Assembly: GCA_016179685.1 (NCBI GenBank)
Contig: JACPCR010000115.1
Location: 1-58,241, forward strand
Source: Planctomycetota bacterium
GTDB lineage: Bacteria; Planctomycetota; PUPC01; JACPCR01
Length of the DNA: 58,241 nt
Direction of reading: 5' to 3'
The first letter of the stretch is position 1, and each line of letters begins with the position of its first letter. The translations under genes were made by a program, and so were the position numbers. Shown piece by piece: positions 1 through 9,806 of this stretch. The notes under the pieces were generated by a model. It did no database searches. It saw only the letters and a program-made list of their open reading frames with translations, and had not been told where the DNA came from.

Positions 1-19
1 GGTGTTCCCTTCGGCTTGC
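1..19 (-). repeat. Edge of a CACGGAG-type intergenic repeat
   Basis: These 19 bases are the exact reverse complement of 49914-49932, which lie inside the CACGGAG repeat spacer upstream of the giant protein at the other end of the window. A copy of that element therefore probably lies just outside the window on the left. The rest of 20-126 shows no feature beyond the leader of the next gene. Confidence 0.6.
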
Positions 20-126
20 ACAAAAAATCCTTGTCGGGTCTAGCTTGCCGATGCGGATTAGAACTAAGGAAAAGTTCTGCCACACCGTGGCTACTCGCTT
101 ACCACAGAAAGTGAGGGTTTTTCCCA

Positions 127-516
127 ATGAAGCCGAACTCATTCCTCAAAAACTCAGAATTGACGAGCCAAATCATCGGCGCGTGTATCGAAGTGCACCG
201 CTGGCTGGGACCGGGACTACTTGAATCCGCGTATGAAGAATGTCTTTGCCACGAGCTCGCGTTGCGAAAACTGCCATTCCAGAGGCAAAAACCCATCCCG
301 GTACGATACAAAGCCGTAAACTTGGACTGTGGATTCCGTATCGATCTCCTCGTAGCCGATCTGGTCATCATCGAGATTAAAGCCGTCGAAACCCTTCTGC
401 CGATCCATAAGGCACAGTTGCTCACACACATGAAACTCACCCACTCGAAAGTCGGTTTTCTTATCAACTTCAACGTCATAGTCTTAAGACAAGGTCTAGT
501 TCGCATGGTGCTCTAG
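127..516 (+). CDS. GxxExxY family protein (PD-(D/E)XK-like)
   Basis: A 129-residue protein of the GxxExxY family. The naming motif is visible as GLLESAYEE near residues 30-38. It is followed by a predicted nuclease-like core with RIDLLV near residue 77 and an IEIKAVE strand near residue 88, which resembles the D...ExK arrangement of the PD-(D/E)XK fold. The C-terminal part (LLTHMKL...VGFLINFNV) is also typical of the family. Length is normal. The biochemical role of the family is not established. The gene sits between a CACGGAG-type repeat edge on the left and low-complexity repeats on the right, a setting I recall for this family in repeat-rich genomes. The activity is inference. Confidence 0.88.
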   Translation: MKPNSFLKNSELTSQIIGACIEVHRWLGPGLLESAYEECLCHELALRKLPFQRQKPIPVRYKAVNLDCGFRIDLLVADLVIIEIKAVETLLPIHKAQLLTHMKLTHSKVGFLINFNVIVLRQGLVRMVL

Positions 517-560
517 ATTCGAGACCTCAAGCCCATCTCACTTCCATCGCATGCCACCTG

Positions 561-640
561 GCGAATCGGTTGGTGGTTGGTGATGAAGAGCGGGGCCGAG
601 TAAGAACCAACGAGGGCCACGCCGCGAATCGGTTGGTGGT
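561..640. repeat. 17-bp direct repeat pair
   Basis: The same 17-base word, beginning GCGAATCGG, occurs at 561-577 and 624-640 in the gene-free stretch after the GxxExxY gene. It looks like local duplication inside a repeat-rich spacer. The whole interval 517-995 holds no gene that I can support. Confidence 0.7.
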
Positions 641-710
641 GCGTGGTTCGTGGTTGACTGATGACTCTTGACTGATGGCTGTTCACTGCTAACCGTTTCT
701 GGATTCTGAA

Positions 711-757
711 GTCCCTTGTCCCCTTGTCCCTTTGTCCCCTGGTCCTCTTGTCCCCTT
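711..757. repeat. CCCTTGT-type short tandem words
   Basis: Imperfect tandem copies of a word like TTGTCCCC with small variations. Stretches of TCTCGCT and TTGCTTC words follow up to about 890. This is low-complexity spacer DNA; short open frames across it are repeat artefacts. Confidence 0.75.
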
Positions 758-900
758 CTGCTCGCTTCTCGCTCCCCGCTTCTCGCTTCCTCGCAGGGAG
801 CAAGGAGCAAGCAGAGGGCTACGGTCAGTGGTGACGGGTCATCTTCTGCTCGTTTCCTGCTCCTCGCTTCTTGCTTCTTGCTTCTCGCTTCTCCCTCGTC

Positions 901-1001
901 CCTGACACCCGACACCCGACACCTGACACCCGACACCCGACACCCGACACCTGACACCCGACACCTGACACCTGACACCTGCTACCTGACACCCGCTACC
1001 T
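901..1001. repeat. CCGACAC/CTGACAC heptamer tandem array
   Basis: About 14 head-to-tail copies of a seven-base unit alternating between CCGACAC and CTGACAC, decaying to CTGCTAC near the right end. The array runs into the last codons and stop (996-998) of the minus-strand repeat protein. Unit length and lack of unique spacers rule out CRISPR. Confidence 0.88.
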
Positions 1002-4000
1002 GAACAACGTCACCGTGGCCTGGCCCGTGATGCCCACCTGGCAGCCCGTGGCCGGGTCCACGGACCAGACCTGGACGTACGTGATGAAGGACTGGCCGGG
1101 CAACAGAGGGAGGTCCGGCGCCCGATAGGTGGCATGGATTTCGTTGTTCGTCACCGTGAAGAGTTTGGCGAAGGCGTCGCACGCGCTCGGGTCGCCGTCC
1201 TCGATGACGCCGGCGAAGGGAGTCGGCGAGAACATCCGGTCCGCCAGGCTGGCCACGACGAGGCAGCGCGTGCCGTCAGGGACGGCGTTGCCGTCGAGGT
1301 CCCGAATCTGGCTGACGACCACGCTCGCGGTGCTTTGCGAGGAGGCAAAGACGAGGTTGGGCGTGACGCTGACCACCGAGGAGTTCTTGCCAATAAGCGT
1401 CATCGTCGCGCGTCCCACCTGCCCCACGGCGCACCCGCTGAAGGGGTCGATGGCCCACGCCTGGATGAAGGACGACACGCTCTGGCCTGGCCCGATGGTC
1501 AGGTCCGGCGCGCGGTAGGCGGCCTCGACGCGGCCGCCCATGACGGTGAAGCGGCGCGCCAGGGCACTGCACGCGCTCGCCTCCCCGCCCAGGACCGTGC
1601 CCGCGCCCGCCTCCGGCGCGAACGACGTCTCGAAGAAGCCCGCAGCAAGAATCAAGGGCGTCCCGTCCGGCACCGCATTCCCGTCCAGGTCCACGATCTC
1701 CGTTACCGTCACCGAGGCCTCGTTCGTCGTGCTCGCGAAGAGCCGGTCCGGTGAAGCCGCCACCGTCGCCGTGCTGCCAATCAGCGTCACCGTGCCCGTG
1801 CCCGTCCGGCTCTGGATGCAGTCTCCCCCGGGCGCGAGGGACCAGACCTGCACGTATCGCGTAATGGCCTGGCCGGCCCCCAGGCCCACGTTCGGAGCCC
1901 GGTAGGTGGCCACGATCTGAGCGCCCGACACGCGATAGACGCGGGCGAAGCCCGTGCAGTCGGGCCGTAGCCCGCCCTCGATCGTCCCCGAACTGAAGTC
2001 CGGCTGAAAGTTCACCGCCGAAGAGCTGGCTGCCAGGATGCACTCCACCCCGTCCGGGATCGGGTTTCCCAGCGAGTCGAGCAGGTTCGTCACCAGCACC
2101 GTCGCGGTTCGCTCCGTGCTCGAGAAGAGCCGCGCGGGCATCAGGCTCACCACCGACGACTCCTTCCCGGCCAGCGTCACCGTCGCTGAGCCGGTGAGCG
2201 ACAGCGTGCATCCGGCGGCGTCAATGGACCAGACCTGCACGTAGGCGAGAGCCTGGTCGCCCGGAAACAAAGCGAGGTCCGGGGCGCGGAAGGTGGCCGA
2301 GATTTGCCCGCCCGTGATCGTGAAGACCTGCGCGAGGGTGCTGCACGCGCTTGGGAAGCCGCCCTCGATCGCGCCCGCAGACGCCGAAGGCACGAACTGG
2401 TCCCGAGACGTGCTTGCCGCCACCAGGCACTGGATGCCGTCTGACACCGCAAGGCCCGCATCGTCCCGGATGTTCGTCACCAGCACCGACGCCGTCGCCA
2501 CCCGGCTCGCCAGCAACTGATCCGGCGACACCGTCACGGTCGAGGAGGCCTTCGCCTTCAGACGGATGGGAAGCGTGCCGACGAGCTTATTGACGCGGTC
2601 GTCCTCGGTGACCGTGGCAAGCTGCACCACCGCGGTCGCGTTCTGGGCGGCCCTGAGTGCTATGTCCGGCGACCGATACGTCGCGACGATCGTGTTGTTC
2701 GTCACCTCGAAGATGCGCCATCCGCCGCCTGACGGGCTCGGCCGCCCGCCCTCGATGCTCCCGCCCGCGGAGCTGACGAACCAGGCATCGGCCGTCAGGG
2801 CGCACTCCGTCCCGTCCGGAACGAAAGCGCCGTCAAGGTCCCGAATGTTGCTCACCGTGATGGTGGAGGTCGAGAGAGCGCCCACCAGCACCTCGTCCGG
2901 GTCCGCCGTCATCACCGAGGAATTCTTGCCAATAAGCGTCAGCGAGACGGTCCCCACCATCGCCTCGATGGTGTCGTCCGGCCGCACAGAGGCAACCTGG
3001 ATAGTCGCTACGGCCGTCTCACCGGGCCCCAGCCCCAGCTCGGGCGAACGATAAGTCACGATAATGGAATTATTTACAATGGGGAAAATCTTCCAGCCGA
3101 AACCGTCCGGGCTCGGCCGCCCACCCTCGATCGTCCCCCCAGCGGAGAGCGCGAAGACCTGCTGCGCGGTCAAGGCGCACTCGACGCCGTCCGGAATCGG
3201 GTTGCCTCGGTCATCCACGATATTGCTCAGCGTGACCGTCGCGGTCTGCACCCCGTCTGCGAAGAGCCGGTCCGGGAACACCGTCATCTGCGCCGCGCTT
3301 TTCGGGCCCCGAGCACCGTCGAGCGTCATGCGCACAAAGCTCATCTGGCTCGTCACCAAGCCGCCCGCGTCCACGCGATAAACCTGGATGACCGCGGTGT
3401 CGCTTTCGCCCGGGGGAAGGTCCAGCTCCGGCGAGCGATAGGTCCCGACCGCCGAGCCGTTGACGACGTCGAAGACTCGGAAGCCCGAGCCGCTCGGGCT
3501 CGCGTTCCCGCCCAGGATGCTGCCTCCTGCGGACGTGATGCCGCCGAAGCTCGACGCCGTCACGGCCACCCGCGTCTCTTCCCGTGTGAACACCAGAACC
3601 GTCGCCGTGCTCGAGCCGTCCGCCAGCAGCCGGTCCGGCTGAATCGCCACCTCGGGCCGGACCGTGATCGTCCCCACGTCCGTCGTCCCGCCTGGCACGG
3701 GCACGAACGCGCTCGACTCCCCGAGGAATCGCACCCCATCCAGGATCGCCAGCGCCTTCACCACGATGCTGCCGCGGACCGTCGGCACACCCGGGATCGT
3801 GAAACTCCCGTCAGGAAACGTCACGCCCGGAAAGCTCCCGAACACGCTCAGCTCGACGCCGCCCATTGCTGAACTGTCCTGGTCCTCCACTCGGCCAACC
3901 ACCGTCGTGCCCGGGTCCGGCGACACCTGGACCGTCCGCGGCGCGGACGTCCCGACGTTGTCCCCGAAGTCAATCGCCCTCGCGGTCAGCGTCAGAGACT

Positions 4001-6389
4001 GCGCGCCCGCGGGCGCGGCCAGGTCGAACTCGTAAGGCGGGTCCGTGGCCTGGAATCGCACCTGCCCATCGACCAGCACCGTCACCGAGGCCACGCCCAC
4101 GTCATCCGTCGCTGAGACCTGGACCCTGACCGATCCGCCATCGGGCACGGCTGCCCCGGCCGCCGGCGACGTGATCTCGACGGCCGGCGCGATTCCGAAT
4201 TTGTCTTCTTCCAGGAAATACTGACCGATGTAGAGCCGCGTATCGCCCGTCGTGCCGGTTTCCTCGACGAACGCGTGGGACGCGGTCAGGAACACGTGCG
4301 TGCGCGTCGCGTCGATGCCCGTCCCATCGTCGTCCCGGAAACCCACGAAGTCGAGCACTTCCCGCAGCGCCATCGCCTCCGGATTCGCCGCGTCCAAGAT
4401 CGGCACCCTGTTCACCTGTAGAAAGTCCGCTCCAAACACGAACCGACCGAACACCGCCACGTCCTGGAGCATGAAGAAACCGGACAGCGCCGTTCCCAGA
4501 AGCGCCGGGCTGGCCGGATTCGTCACGCTCACCAGCCTCAGCGGCGGGCTCTCCCCGGAGGCCAGGTAGGCCACGCCGTCGCGTAGCCGCACGTCCCGCA
4601 GGTCCGGCGAAAAGAAGGTCGATCGCAGCACCGGGTTACCCGGGTTAGTCACATCGACCACGTGGAGGCCGCCGCGCAGGTCACCGACCACCGCGGTATC
4701 TTCCTCGACCGCGATGCCCAAGGCGCGGACCATGCCGCCCAGCGAGGCCGCCAGAACCGGCGCGGCCGGGTCCGACACCCGGATCACCTGCATACCCGCC
4801 GAGCCATCCGCAACGAACGCATGGCTTCCCGATACGTCCACGTCGAACGCCGTACCCGGCGTCGGCAGCACGGAGAGCAGCACGGGGGCAACCGGGTTGG
4901 CCACGTCGACGACGACGAGGCCGGAAGGCCCATCAGCCACGTAGGCGAGGCTGCCGGCGACCTTCACGCTATTGGCGTTACCGGGCGTATCGGCCACGCC
5001 GGCGATCTGAGGCCGGTCCGGCCGGGAGACGTCCACCACCACCAGGCCCGCCGAGCCCGAGGCCACGTAAGCCAGTTGACCCGCCACCTCGACGCTGTTC
5101 GCAAAGCCAGGCATGGCCAGGAAGGCCCGCGGCGTCGGCGCGAAGATGCGGACCGTGATATTCGAAGCATCGGTGTGCCCGTTATTCGCGGCCGTCACCG
5201 TTGCCAGGCCCTCCGACCCGGCGAAGACCTCGCCACGCGTCACCCCGAAGTTGACCACCGTCAGGTCGCTGGAAGTATAATTCGTCTGCCGGCTGGTCAG
5301 GTCCAGCGTGAAGCCATCCCGCAGGAATCCGGTGACCTTCATCTGTCTGGAGGCCTCGCCGATGACGGTATTCAAGATGAGGACGAAATCGGATGGTGTC
5401 ATCTCGATCCGGCTCAGAGCGTCACGCAAATTAAAGCTGTTCGGGTCTGTCGGATCGCTATTTGTTTCAATTTCAAGCTTATCACGAATAAAATCGCCGT
5501 CTGTGTCCGCCAACAGCGGATTCGTCACAAAGCCATCCGCACCCGCGAAAACTTCTTCCCCGTCGTTGATGCCGTCGAAATCCGTGTCCGCCAAGCGAAC
5601 CTTCGTTCCAAGCTCGAACTCCCTGCGATTCGGCAGCCCGTCGCCATCGAGGTCCTCGTAAGCATCGGTCGGATCGGACGGGTCCATCCCGTTCGCTCGC
5701 TCGAAGTCGTCGGGGATGCCATCGCCGTCCGCGTCGCCCTCGAGCTGGACCTCCAGCGAGAAGGTGCTGGTCACACCCTCATGCGTCGCCACGATGAGCA
5801 CGCGCCCGCTCGACACCGCGGTGACCAGCCCATCGGGCGTCACCGTGGCCGCCATCGGGTCCGTCGACCGATAATTCGTCCCCGACTCCCCCGCCGTCAG
5901 ATTCTTCCCACTCCCATCCGCGAACTCACCCGTCACCTCGAGCTGGACCGCATCGCCCTCGGAGGTCAGCGTTGTCCGACTCGCGAGCACCTCGATCGCT
6001 TCCGGGATCGCCTCCGGCGCCTGGGTCCCGAACGGCACGATCCCGCTCACCCGCGCGGACAGCACGCTGAACAGGCCCGACTGCCCGGTAGTTGTCGTCC
6101 CATTCTGCACGCAGATGACCCGTGCGCGCACGGGTCCGCCCATGGGCACGTTCCCAATCTCCCACCGTCCGGCCGCCGCGCCAGCCGCGCCCGGGCTCAC
6201 GCTAGCGACGCGATTTAGCACCGCCACCGTGCACTGCGGTCCCTCAGACTCCGCATACAACCCGCTGGCGAGGCACATAAATCCGAAAATTAACGTCCCC
6301 CAGCGTATAAACCGGATAGCCGATGACCGAAACGGTCCATCGCTGGTGTCGTCTTCGAGCACAGCCGCTTGTTGCAGGGGCAGGAACAT
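996..6389 (-). CDS. Large secreted repeat protein (Big/LVIVD/invasin-like)
   Basis: A 1797-residue predicted exported protein. Residues 1-47 hold an extended N-region and a hydrophobic segment ending in LASGLYA, like a signal peptide. In order follow a Big_2-like bacterial Ig domain, DxDxDG calcium-binding-type repeats (DADGDGIPDD, DLDGDGLPN, DTDGDF), several LVIVD-type beta-propeller repeats (LVVVDVS/AN-P), an Ig-like domain, a carboxypeptidase-regulatory-like domain, and seven C-terminal repeats of about 120-130 residues. Each C-terminal repeat contains a PDGTxC-like turn, an IEGGxPS block and a TYRAPDL strand, as in Big_1/invasin-type domains. No sorting signal is seen at the end. A surface or matrix role is inferred. 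The gene is monocistronic and its stop lies in the heptamer array. Confidence 0.85.
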   Translation of the reverse strand: MFLPLQQAAVLEDDTSDGPFRSSAIRFIRWGTLIFGFMCLASGLYAESEGPQCTVAVLNRVASVSPGAAGAAAGRWEIGNVPMGGPVRARVICVQNGTTTTGQSGLFSVLSARVSGIVPFGTQAPEAIPEAIEVLASRTTLTSEGDAVQLEVTGEFADGSGKNLTAGESGTNYRSTDPMAATVTPDGLVTAVSSGRVLIVATHEGVTSTFSLEVQLEGDADGDGIPDDFERANGMDPSDPTDAYEDLDGDGLPNRREFELGTKVRLADTDFDGINDGEEVFAGADGFVTNPLLADTDGDFIRDKLEIETNSDPTDPNSFNLRDALSRIEMTPSDFVLILNTVIGEASRQMKVTGFLRDGFTLDLTSRQTNYTSSDLTVVNFGVTRGEVFAGSEGLATVTAANNGHTDASNITVRIFAPTPRAFLAMPGFANSVEVAGQLAYVASGSAGLVVVDVSRPDRPQIAGVADTPGNANSVKVAGSLAYVADGPSGLVVVDVANPVAPVLLSVLPTPGTAFDVDVSGSHAFVADGSAGMQVIRVSDPAAPVLAASLGGMVRALGIAVEEDTAVVGDLRGGLHVVDVTNPGNPVLRSTFFSPDLRDVRLRDGVAYLASGESPPLRLVSVTNPASPALLGTALSGFFMLQDVAVFGRFVFGADFLQVNRVPILDAANPEAMALREVLDFVGFRDDDGTGIDATRTHVFLTASHAFVEETGTTGDTRLYIGQYFLEEDKFGIAPAVEITSPAAGAAVPDGGSVRVQVSATDDVGVASVTVLVDGQVRFQATDPPYEFDLAAPAGAQSLTLTARAIDFGDNVGTSAPRTVQVSPDPGTTVVGRVEDQDSSAMGGVELSVFGSFPGVTFPDGSFTIPGVPTVRGSIVVKALAILDGVRFLGESSAFVPVPGGTTDVGTITVRPEVAIQPDRLLADGSSTATVLVFTREETRVAVTASSFGGITSAGGSILGGNASPSGSGFRVFDVVNGSAVGTYRSPELDLPPGESDTAVIQVYRVDAGGLVTSQMSFVRMTLDGARGPKSAAQMTVFPDRLFADGVQTATVTLSNIVDDRGNPIPDGVECALTAQQVFALSAGGTIEGGRPSPDGFGWKIFPIVNNSIIVTYRSPELGLGPGETAVATIQVASVRPDDTIEAMVGTVSLTLIGKNSSVMTADPDEVLVGALSTSTITVSNIRDLDGAFVPDGTECALTADAWFVSSAGGSIEGGRPSPSGGGWRIFEVTNNTIVATYRSPDIALRAAQNATAVVQLATVTEDDRVNKLVGTLPIRLKAKASSTVTVSPDQLLASRVATASVLVTNIRDDAGLAVSDGIQCLVAASTSRDQFVPSASAGAIEGGFPSACSTLAQVFTITGGQISATFRAPDLALFPGDQALAYVQVWSIDAAGCTLSLTGSATVTLAGKESSVVSLMPARLFSSTERTATVLVTNLLDSLGNPIPDGVECILAASSSAVNFQPDFSSGTIEGGLRPDCTGFARVYRVSGAQIVATYRAPNVGLGAGQAITRYVQVWSLAPGGDCIQSRTGTGTVTLIGSTATVAASPDRLFASTTNEASVTVTEIVDLDGNAVPDGTPLILAAGFFETSFAPEAGAGTVLGGEASACSALARRFTVMGGRVEAAYRAPDLTIGPGQSVSSFIQAWAIDPFSGCAVGQVGRATMTLIGKNSSVVSVTPNLVFASSQSTASVVVSQIRDLDGNAVPDGTRCLVVASLADRMFSPTPFAGVIEDGDPSACDAFAKLFTVTNNEIHATYRAPDLPLLPGQSFITYVQVWSVDPATGCQVGITGQATVTLFR

Positions 6390-6600
6390 GAGTTAATGGC
6401 CCGGGAGGACACTGACACGCGCCGGCGCCGCCACCACTCCTTCCGCTCGCCCGACAATTGCAAATTACAACAGACCCGAAAAGCAAAGTCAAGAAAATTT
6501 TCCAGATTTTTCGCTCCTATCAGCCTCGAAATTTCGATACTACGGAAGATCGCCGGGTGTCCGCCATGCGGGCGGCCGGAGTTTGGCAAGTTTTCGTCTG

Positions 6601-6720
6601 GACGCACGAACTCCTCCGGGGCTGCCCCTTCGGGAAACGGGATTCCTCCCGTGGGGACAGGTCCCACAGGGACCAGTGCGGGAGGCATCTCCAGGAGGGT
6701 TTCCGTTGCGATTGCCGGCA
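6601..6720. repeat. Degenerate copy of the GGGACAAGTTTGGGAGG element
   Basis: GC-rich palindromic spacer DNA sharing blocks such as GGGATTCCT, GGGGACAGGTCC and AGGAGGGTTTCCG with the repeat elements at 17065-17139 and 18190-18320. It lies in the 6390-6847 gap between the 5' end of the large repeat protein and the 3' end of the bicupin. The rest of that gap holds nothing I can name. Confidence 0.5.
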
Positions 6721-6847
6721 CCCTTGGCACGCGGGGTGTATGCCTTCGAAAAAGCACTGAAGAGGCCAGCAGGATGCAGGCGCTCCCAGACGTTCCGGCG
6801 CTCAATTGGGAACGCAGCCAGAAAAGTGCGCTACTCCGTTGCAGATA

Positions 6848-7636
6848 TCACCCGCCCTGAGACGGCGGTTTCTGGACTATGGCCGCCCGGATACTGACCA
6901 GGCGCAGCCACTCCTCGAGTGGCCGGTCCTGAATCCACTGGTGGGATGTGCCGGCAGGGAGGAAGATCGCATCACCTTCGCGGAGGGGCAACGTGGCGTC
7001 AGGGAGTCGGAGTCTGCCCCGGCCTTCGAGGACGTAGCCGATGTATTCCTCATTGTCGTAATGCCGAGCCAGGGCTTGCGTGCCCGGCTGGAGCGCGAGC
7101 ACCTCGACTACGGAGAGTCCGAGCAGGCGACCACGTTCCGTAGATGTCCCGGCGGCATCCACGCTTTCCAGAATTCGCCACGAGAGGAGCGGGTCATCAC
7201 CCACAGTAGGGACTGCGTCACGCCAGTTTCGGACTATTGGCCGGCTCTCGAATCGGCCCACTTTGCAGCTCAGGATGAGAAGTTCGATCCAGGCCTCATT
7301 GTTTTCGTTGAACATCTGATGGGGGAGCTTGGGCGGGATATAGACCACGTCGCCTTCGCGGACCGGGTGGCGGGTCTCACCAAGGAGCACCTCTCCCGTG
7401 CCGCCAAGGATATAGTACATCTGCTCGAGGTCTTCGTGCCGGTGATAATCGGAGTGCTGGCGGCCCTGGAGGGCATGTTTGACGAACCCAGCCATCTGGA
7501 GAAGCACAGGCATTTCCTGGGGCTTGACCTCAGCGGCATCCCTGGGGCGGAAGAATGGCCAAATCACGGCGCTAAAGTGGGATACATAGGGCTGTTGCGC
7601 CCTCCAGTTCCGGACCAAGGCTCGTGAATCAGACAT
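6848..7636 (-). CDS. Bicupin (two cupin domains)
   Basis: A 262-residue protein with two cupin barrels. The first, around residues 55-125, keeps a HRHEDLEQ motif, the glycine-rich LGGTGEVLLGETRHPV turn, and a second-motif GDVVYIPPKLPHQ, so metal ligands H, H, E and H are present. The second barrel near residues 180-250 has a weaker first motif (ARHYDNEEY) and a good second motif (GDAIFLPAGTSHQW). The start at 7636 is chosen over the upstream ATG because a good GAAAGGAGG ribosome site lies at 7641-7650. It is transcribed away from the cyclase gene with about 112 bases between them. The substrate is unknown; cupins of this type act as sugar isomerases, dioxygenases or small-molecule sensors. 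Confidence 0.82.
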   Translation of the reverse strand: MSDSRALVRNWRAQQPYVSHFSAVIWPFFRPRDAAEVKPQEMPVLLQMAGFVKHALQGRQHSDYHRHEDLEQMYYILGGTGEVLLGETRHPVREGDVVYIPPKLPHQMFNENNEAWIELLILSCKVGRFESRPIVRNWRDAVPTVGDDPLLSWRILESVDAAGTSTERGRLLGLSVVEVLALQPGTQALARHYDNEEYIGYVLEGRGRLRLPDATLPLREGDAIFLPAGTSHQWIQDRPLEEWLRLVSIRAAIVQKPPSQGG

Positions 7637-7748
7637 CGCAGCCTCCTTTCGCATTGCGAGTCGCCGCGCCAAAGGTTATAAATTGCAGTTTGCGGGACGA
7701 CGCCGAGGACCCTCGACGTCCGAAGTCTGCTTTATGAAGGAGCGTCAC

Positions 7749-9806
7749 ATGATGGAGGAATTGACCTCCGTCCCCCAGGGCGGCGCGGCGGCCAAAGACC
7801 TTATCTCAAATGCCCCTCTCCTGCCAGCAGCCGTTTCACGCGAGAACGGGAGAGGCTCGAATGGAATCCACAACACGGCTCGGGGCGAGCGGTTCGCCGC
7901 GGCCGGCCCGTCTCGGATGGACGTCCCTTCCCTGCACGAGGCCATCCGCCTGAGTCAGGACTACCTCCTCTCTCTCCAGCATGCCGAAGGGTACTGGGTC
8001 GGACTCCTCGGCGCGGACACGAGCCTGCCTTCCGACTACGTCCTGATCATGCACTTCCTGGACGAGGTTCATCCGGCCCGCCAGCGCAAGGCCATCCGTT
8101 TCATCCTGGACCACCAGAACTCGGAAGGCGGGTGGAGCATTTACCCGGGCGGGCCATCCGATCTCAGCACCTCTGTCAAGGCCTATTTTGCCCTCAAGCT
8201 CGGCGGACACTCCGCTGAAGAGCCCGTCCTGAAGGCCGCGCGGAAAGTCATCCTCGAGCAGGGCGGGCTGGACCGGGTGAACTCTTTCACCAAAATCTAT
8301 CTGGCGATGTTCGGGCAGTTCGGATGGCACGAAGTCCCGGCAGTCCCCCCGGAGCTGGTTCTTCTCCCCGAAACCTTCTATTTCAACATTTACGAGATCT
8401 CCTCATGGTCCCGGGCGATCCTGGTCCCGCTGACGATCATCTATGCCAAGAGGCCGTATCATCCGCTTCCGCCCTCGGCGCGCCTGGATGAGTTATTTGT
8501 CCTGCCGCGCCGGCCTGGCCTTGCCCGCAACGGGCATGATGGTCGCTGGGACTGGGAACACTTTTTTTCCTCGATCAACGAGATTTCCAAGCTCCACGAA
8601 AGCCTTCCGGTGAAGCCTTGCAGAGCCCTGGCCATCCAGCGGGCGGAGGAATGGATGCTTGAGCGCTGCGTGGCCGGCGGCCTCGGCGCCGTGTTCCCCT
8701 CCATGCTGAATACCATTGTGGCGCTCAAGGTCCTGGGCTATCCCGAGGACCACCCCAAGCTGCAGCTCGCCGTACGGGAGTTTGAAGCCCTGATGGTGGA
8801 GGACGAAGAGACGCTCCGATTCCAGCCCTGCTTCTCACCCGTGTGGGATACCGCCATCAGCGCCATCGCCCTTTACGAGTCCGGCGTGAAGTTCGACCAT
8901 CCCGCCATGGAGCGGACGGCGCGCTGGATGCTCTCCAAGGAATCCAGGACCCGAGGCGACTGGCACGTCAAGAATCCGAACGGGCCCGTCTCCGGCTGGT
9001 ATTTCGAGTTTCATAACGAGTTCTTCCCCGACGTCGATGATACGGCCATGGTGCTTCTCGCTCTCCACCGGCTGAGGGCGAACCGGCTGCCGGGCGGCCG
9101 CGACGCCATGGCCCGCGGTCTGGCGTGGCTTCATTCCATGCAGAATGATGACGGGGGCTGGGGCGCGTTCGACCGCAATAACAACAAGATGGTGCTGACG
9201 CGCGTGCCGTTTGCCGACCACAACGCTCTGCTCGACCCGAGCACGAGCGATCTGACCGGTCGGCTTCTCGAGCTTCTGGGCCTCTGGAAGGTGGCCAGGA
9301 CGCATCCTGCGGTGGCGCGAGCCATGGCCTTCCTCAAGAAGGAGCAGGAAGCGGAGGGCTGCTGGTATGGCCGGTGGGGCGTGAATTACATTTACGGCAC
9401 CTGGCAGGCGCTCCGCGGTCTCGAGGCCATCGGAGAGGACATGTCCCTCCCCTATGTGCGCCGGGCAGTCCAATGGCTGCTCGACTGCCAGAACCTCGAT
9501 GGAGGCTGGGGTGAAAGCTGCCGATCCTATGACGACCCCTCGCTCAAGGGGCAGGGGGAGACCACGCCTTCCCAGACGGCCTGGGCGATGATGGGGCTCA
9601 TCTCGGCCGGATATGAGCAGCATCCCGCAGTCGAGCGCGGCGTTGAGCTTCTGCTCCGGACCCAGCGGGCCGACGGTGGATGGGACGAGGCCTTCTATAC
9701 CGGCACGGGCTTCCCCAAGGTCTTTTACCTGGAATACACCATGTACCGGCACTATTTCCCCCTGCTGGCCCTGAGCCTTTATCGAGACCGAACGGAGCAC
9801 CGGTGA
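7749..9806 (+). CDS. shc: Squalene-hopene cyclase
   Basis: A 685-residue terpene cyclase that folds squalene into hopene/hopanol at the membrane. The catalytic acid motif DVDDTA is at about residues 428-433, and multiple QW-type repeats are visible (NSEGGWSIY, NDDGGWGAF, NLDGGWGES, RADGGWDE). The block GCWYGRWGVNYIYGTW is also diagnostic. Length is slightly above the usual 630-660 because of an N-terminal extension of about 50 residues. The start at 7749 is preferred because GAAGGAG lies six bases before it; an upstream frame opens at 7683. It overlaps the next gene by four bases (GTGA), so the two are probably translationally coupled. No other hopanoid genes (hpn) are visible nearby. Confidence 0.95.
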   Translation: MMEELTSVPQGGAAAKDLISNAPLLPAAVSRENGRGSNGIHNTARGERFAAAGPSRMDVPSLHEAIRLSQDYLLSLQHAEGYWVGLLGADTSLPSDYVLIMHFLDEVHPARQRKAIRFILDHQNSEGGWSIYPGGPSDLSTSVKAYFALKLGGHSAEEPVLKAARKVILEQGGLDRVNSFTKIYLAMFGQFGWHEVPAVPPELVLLPETFYFNIYEISSWSRAILVPLTIIYAKRPYHPLPPSARLDELFVLPRRPGLARNGHDGRWDWEHFFSSINEISKLHESLPVKPCRALAIQRAEEWMLERCVAGGLGAVFPSMLNTIVALKVLGYPEDHPKLQLAVREFEALMVEDEETLRFQPCFSPVWDTAISAIALYESGVKFDHPAMERTARWMLSKESRTRGDWHVKNPNGPVSGWYFEFHNEFFPDVDDTAMVLLALHRLRANRLPGGRDAMARGLAWLHSMQNDDGGWGAFDRNNNKMVLTRVPFADHNALLDPSTSDLTGRLLELLGLWKVARTHPAVARAMAFLKKEQEAEGCWYGRWGVNYIYGTWQALRGLEAIGEDMSLPYVRRAVQWLLDCQNLDGGWGESCRSYDDPSLKGQGETTPSQTAWAMMGLISAGYEQHPAVERGVELLLRTQRADGGWDEAFYTGTGFPKVFYLEYTMYRHYFPLLALSLYRDRTEHR

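Noticed and set aside
901..1001. Possible CRISPR array
   Set aside because: The unit is only seven bases and there are no unique spacers; it is a simple tandem repeat.
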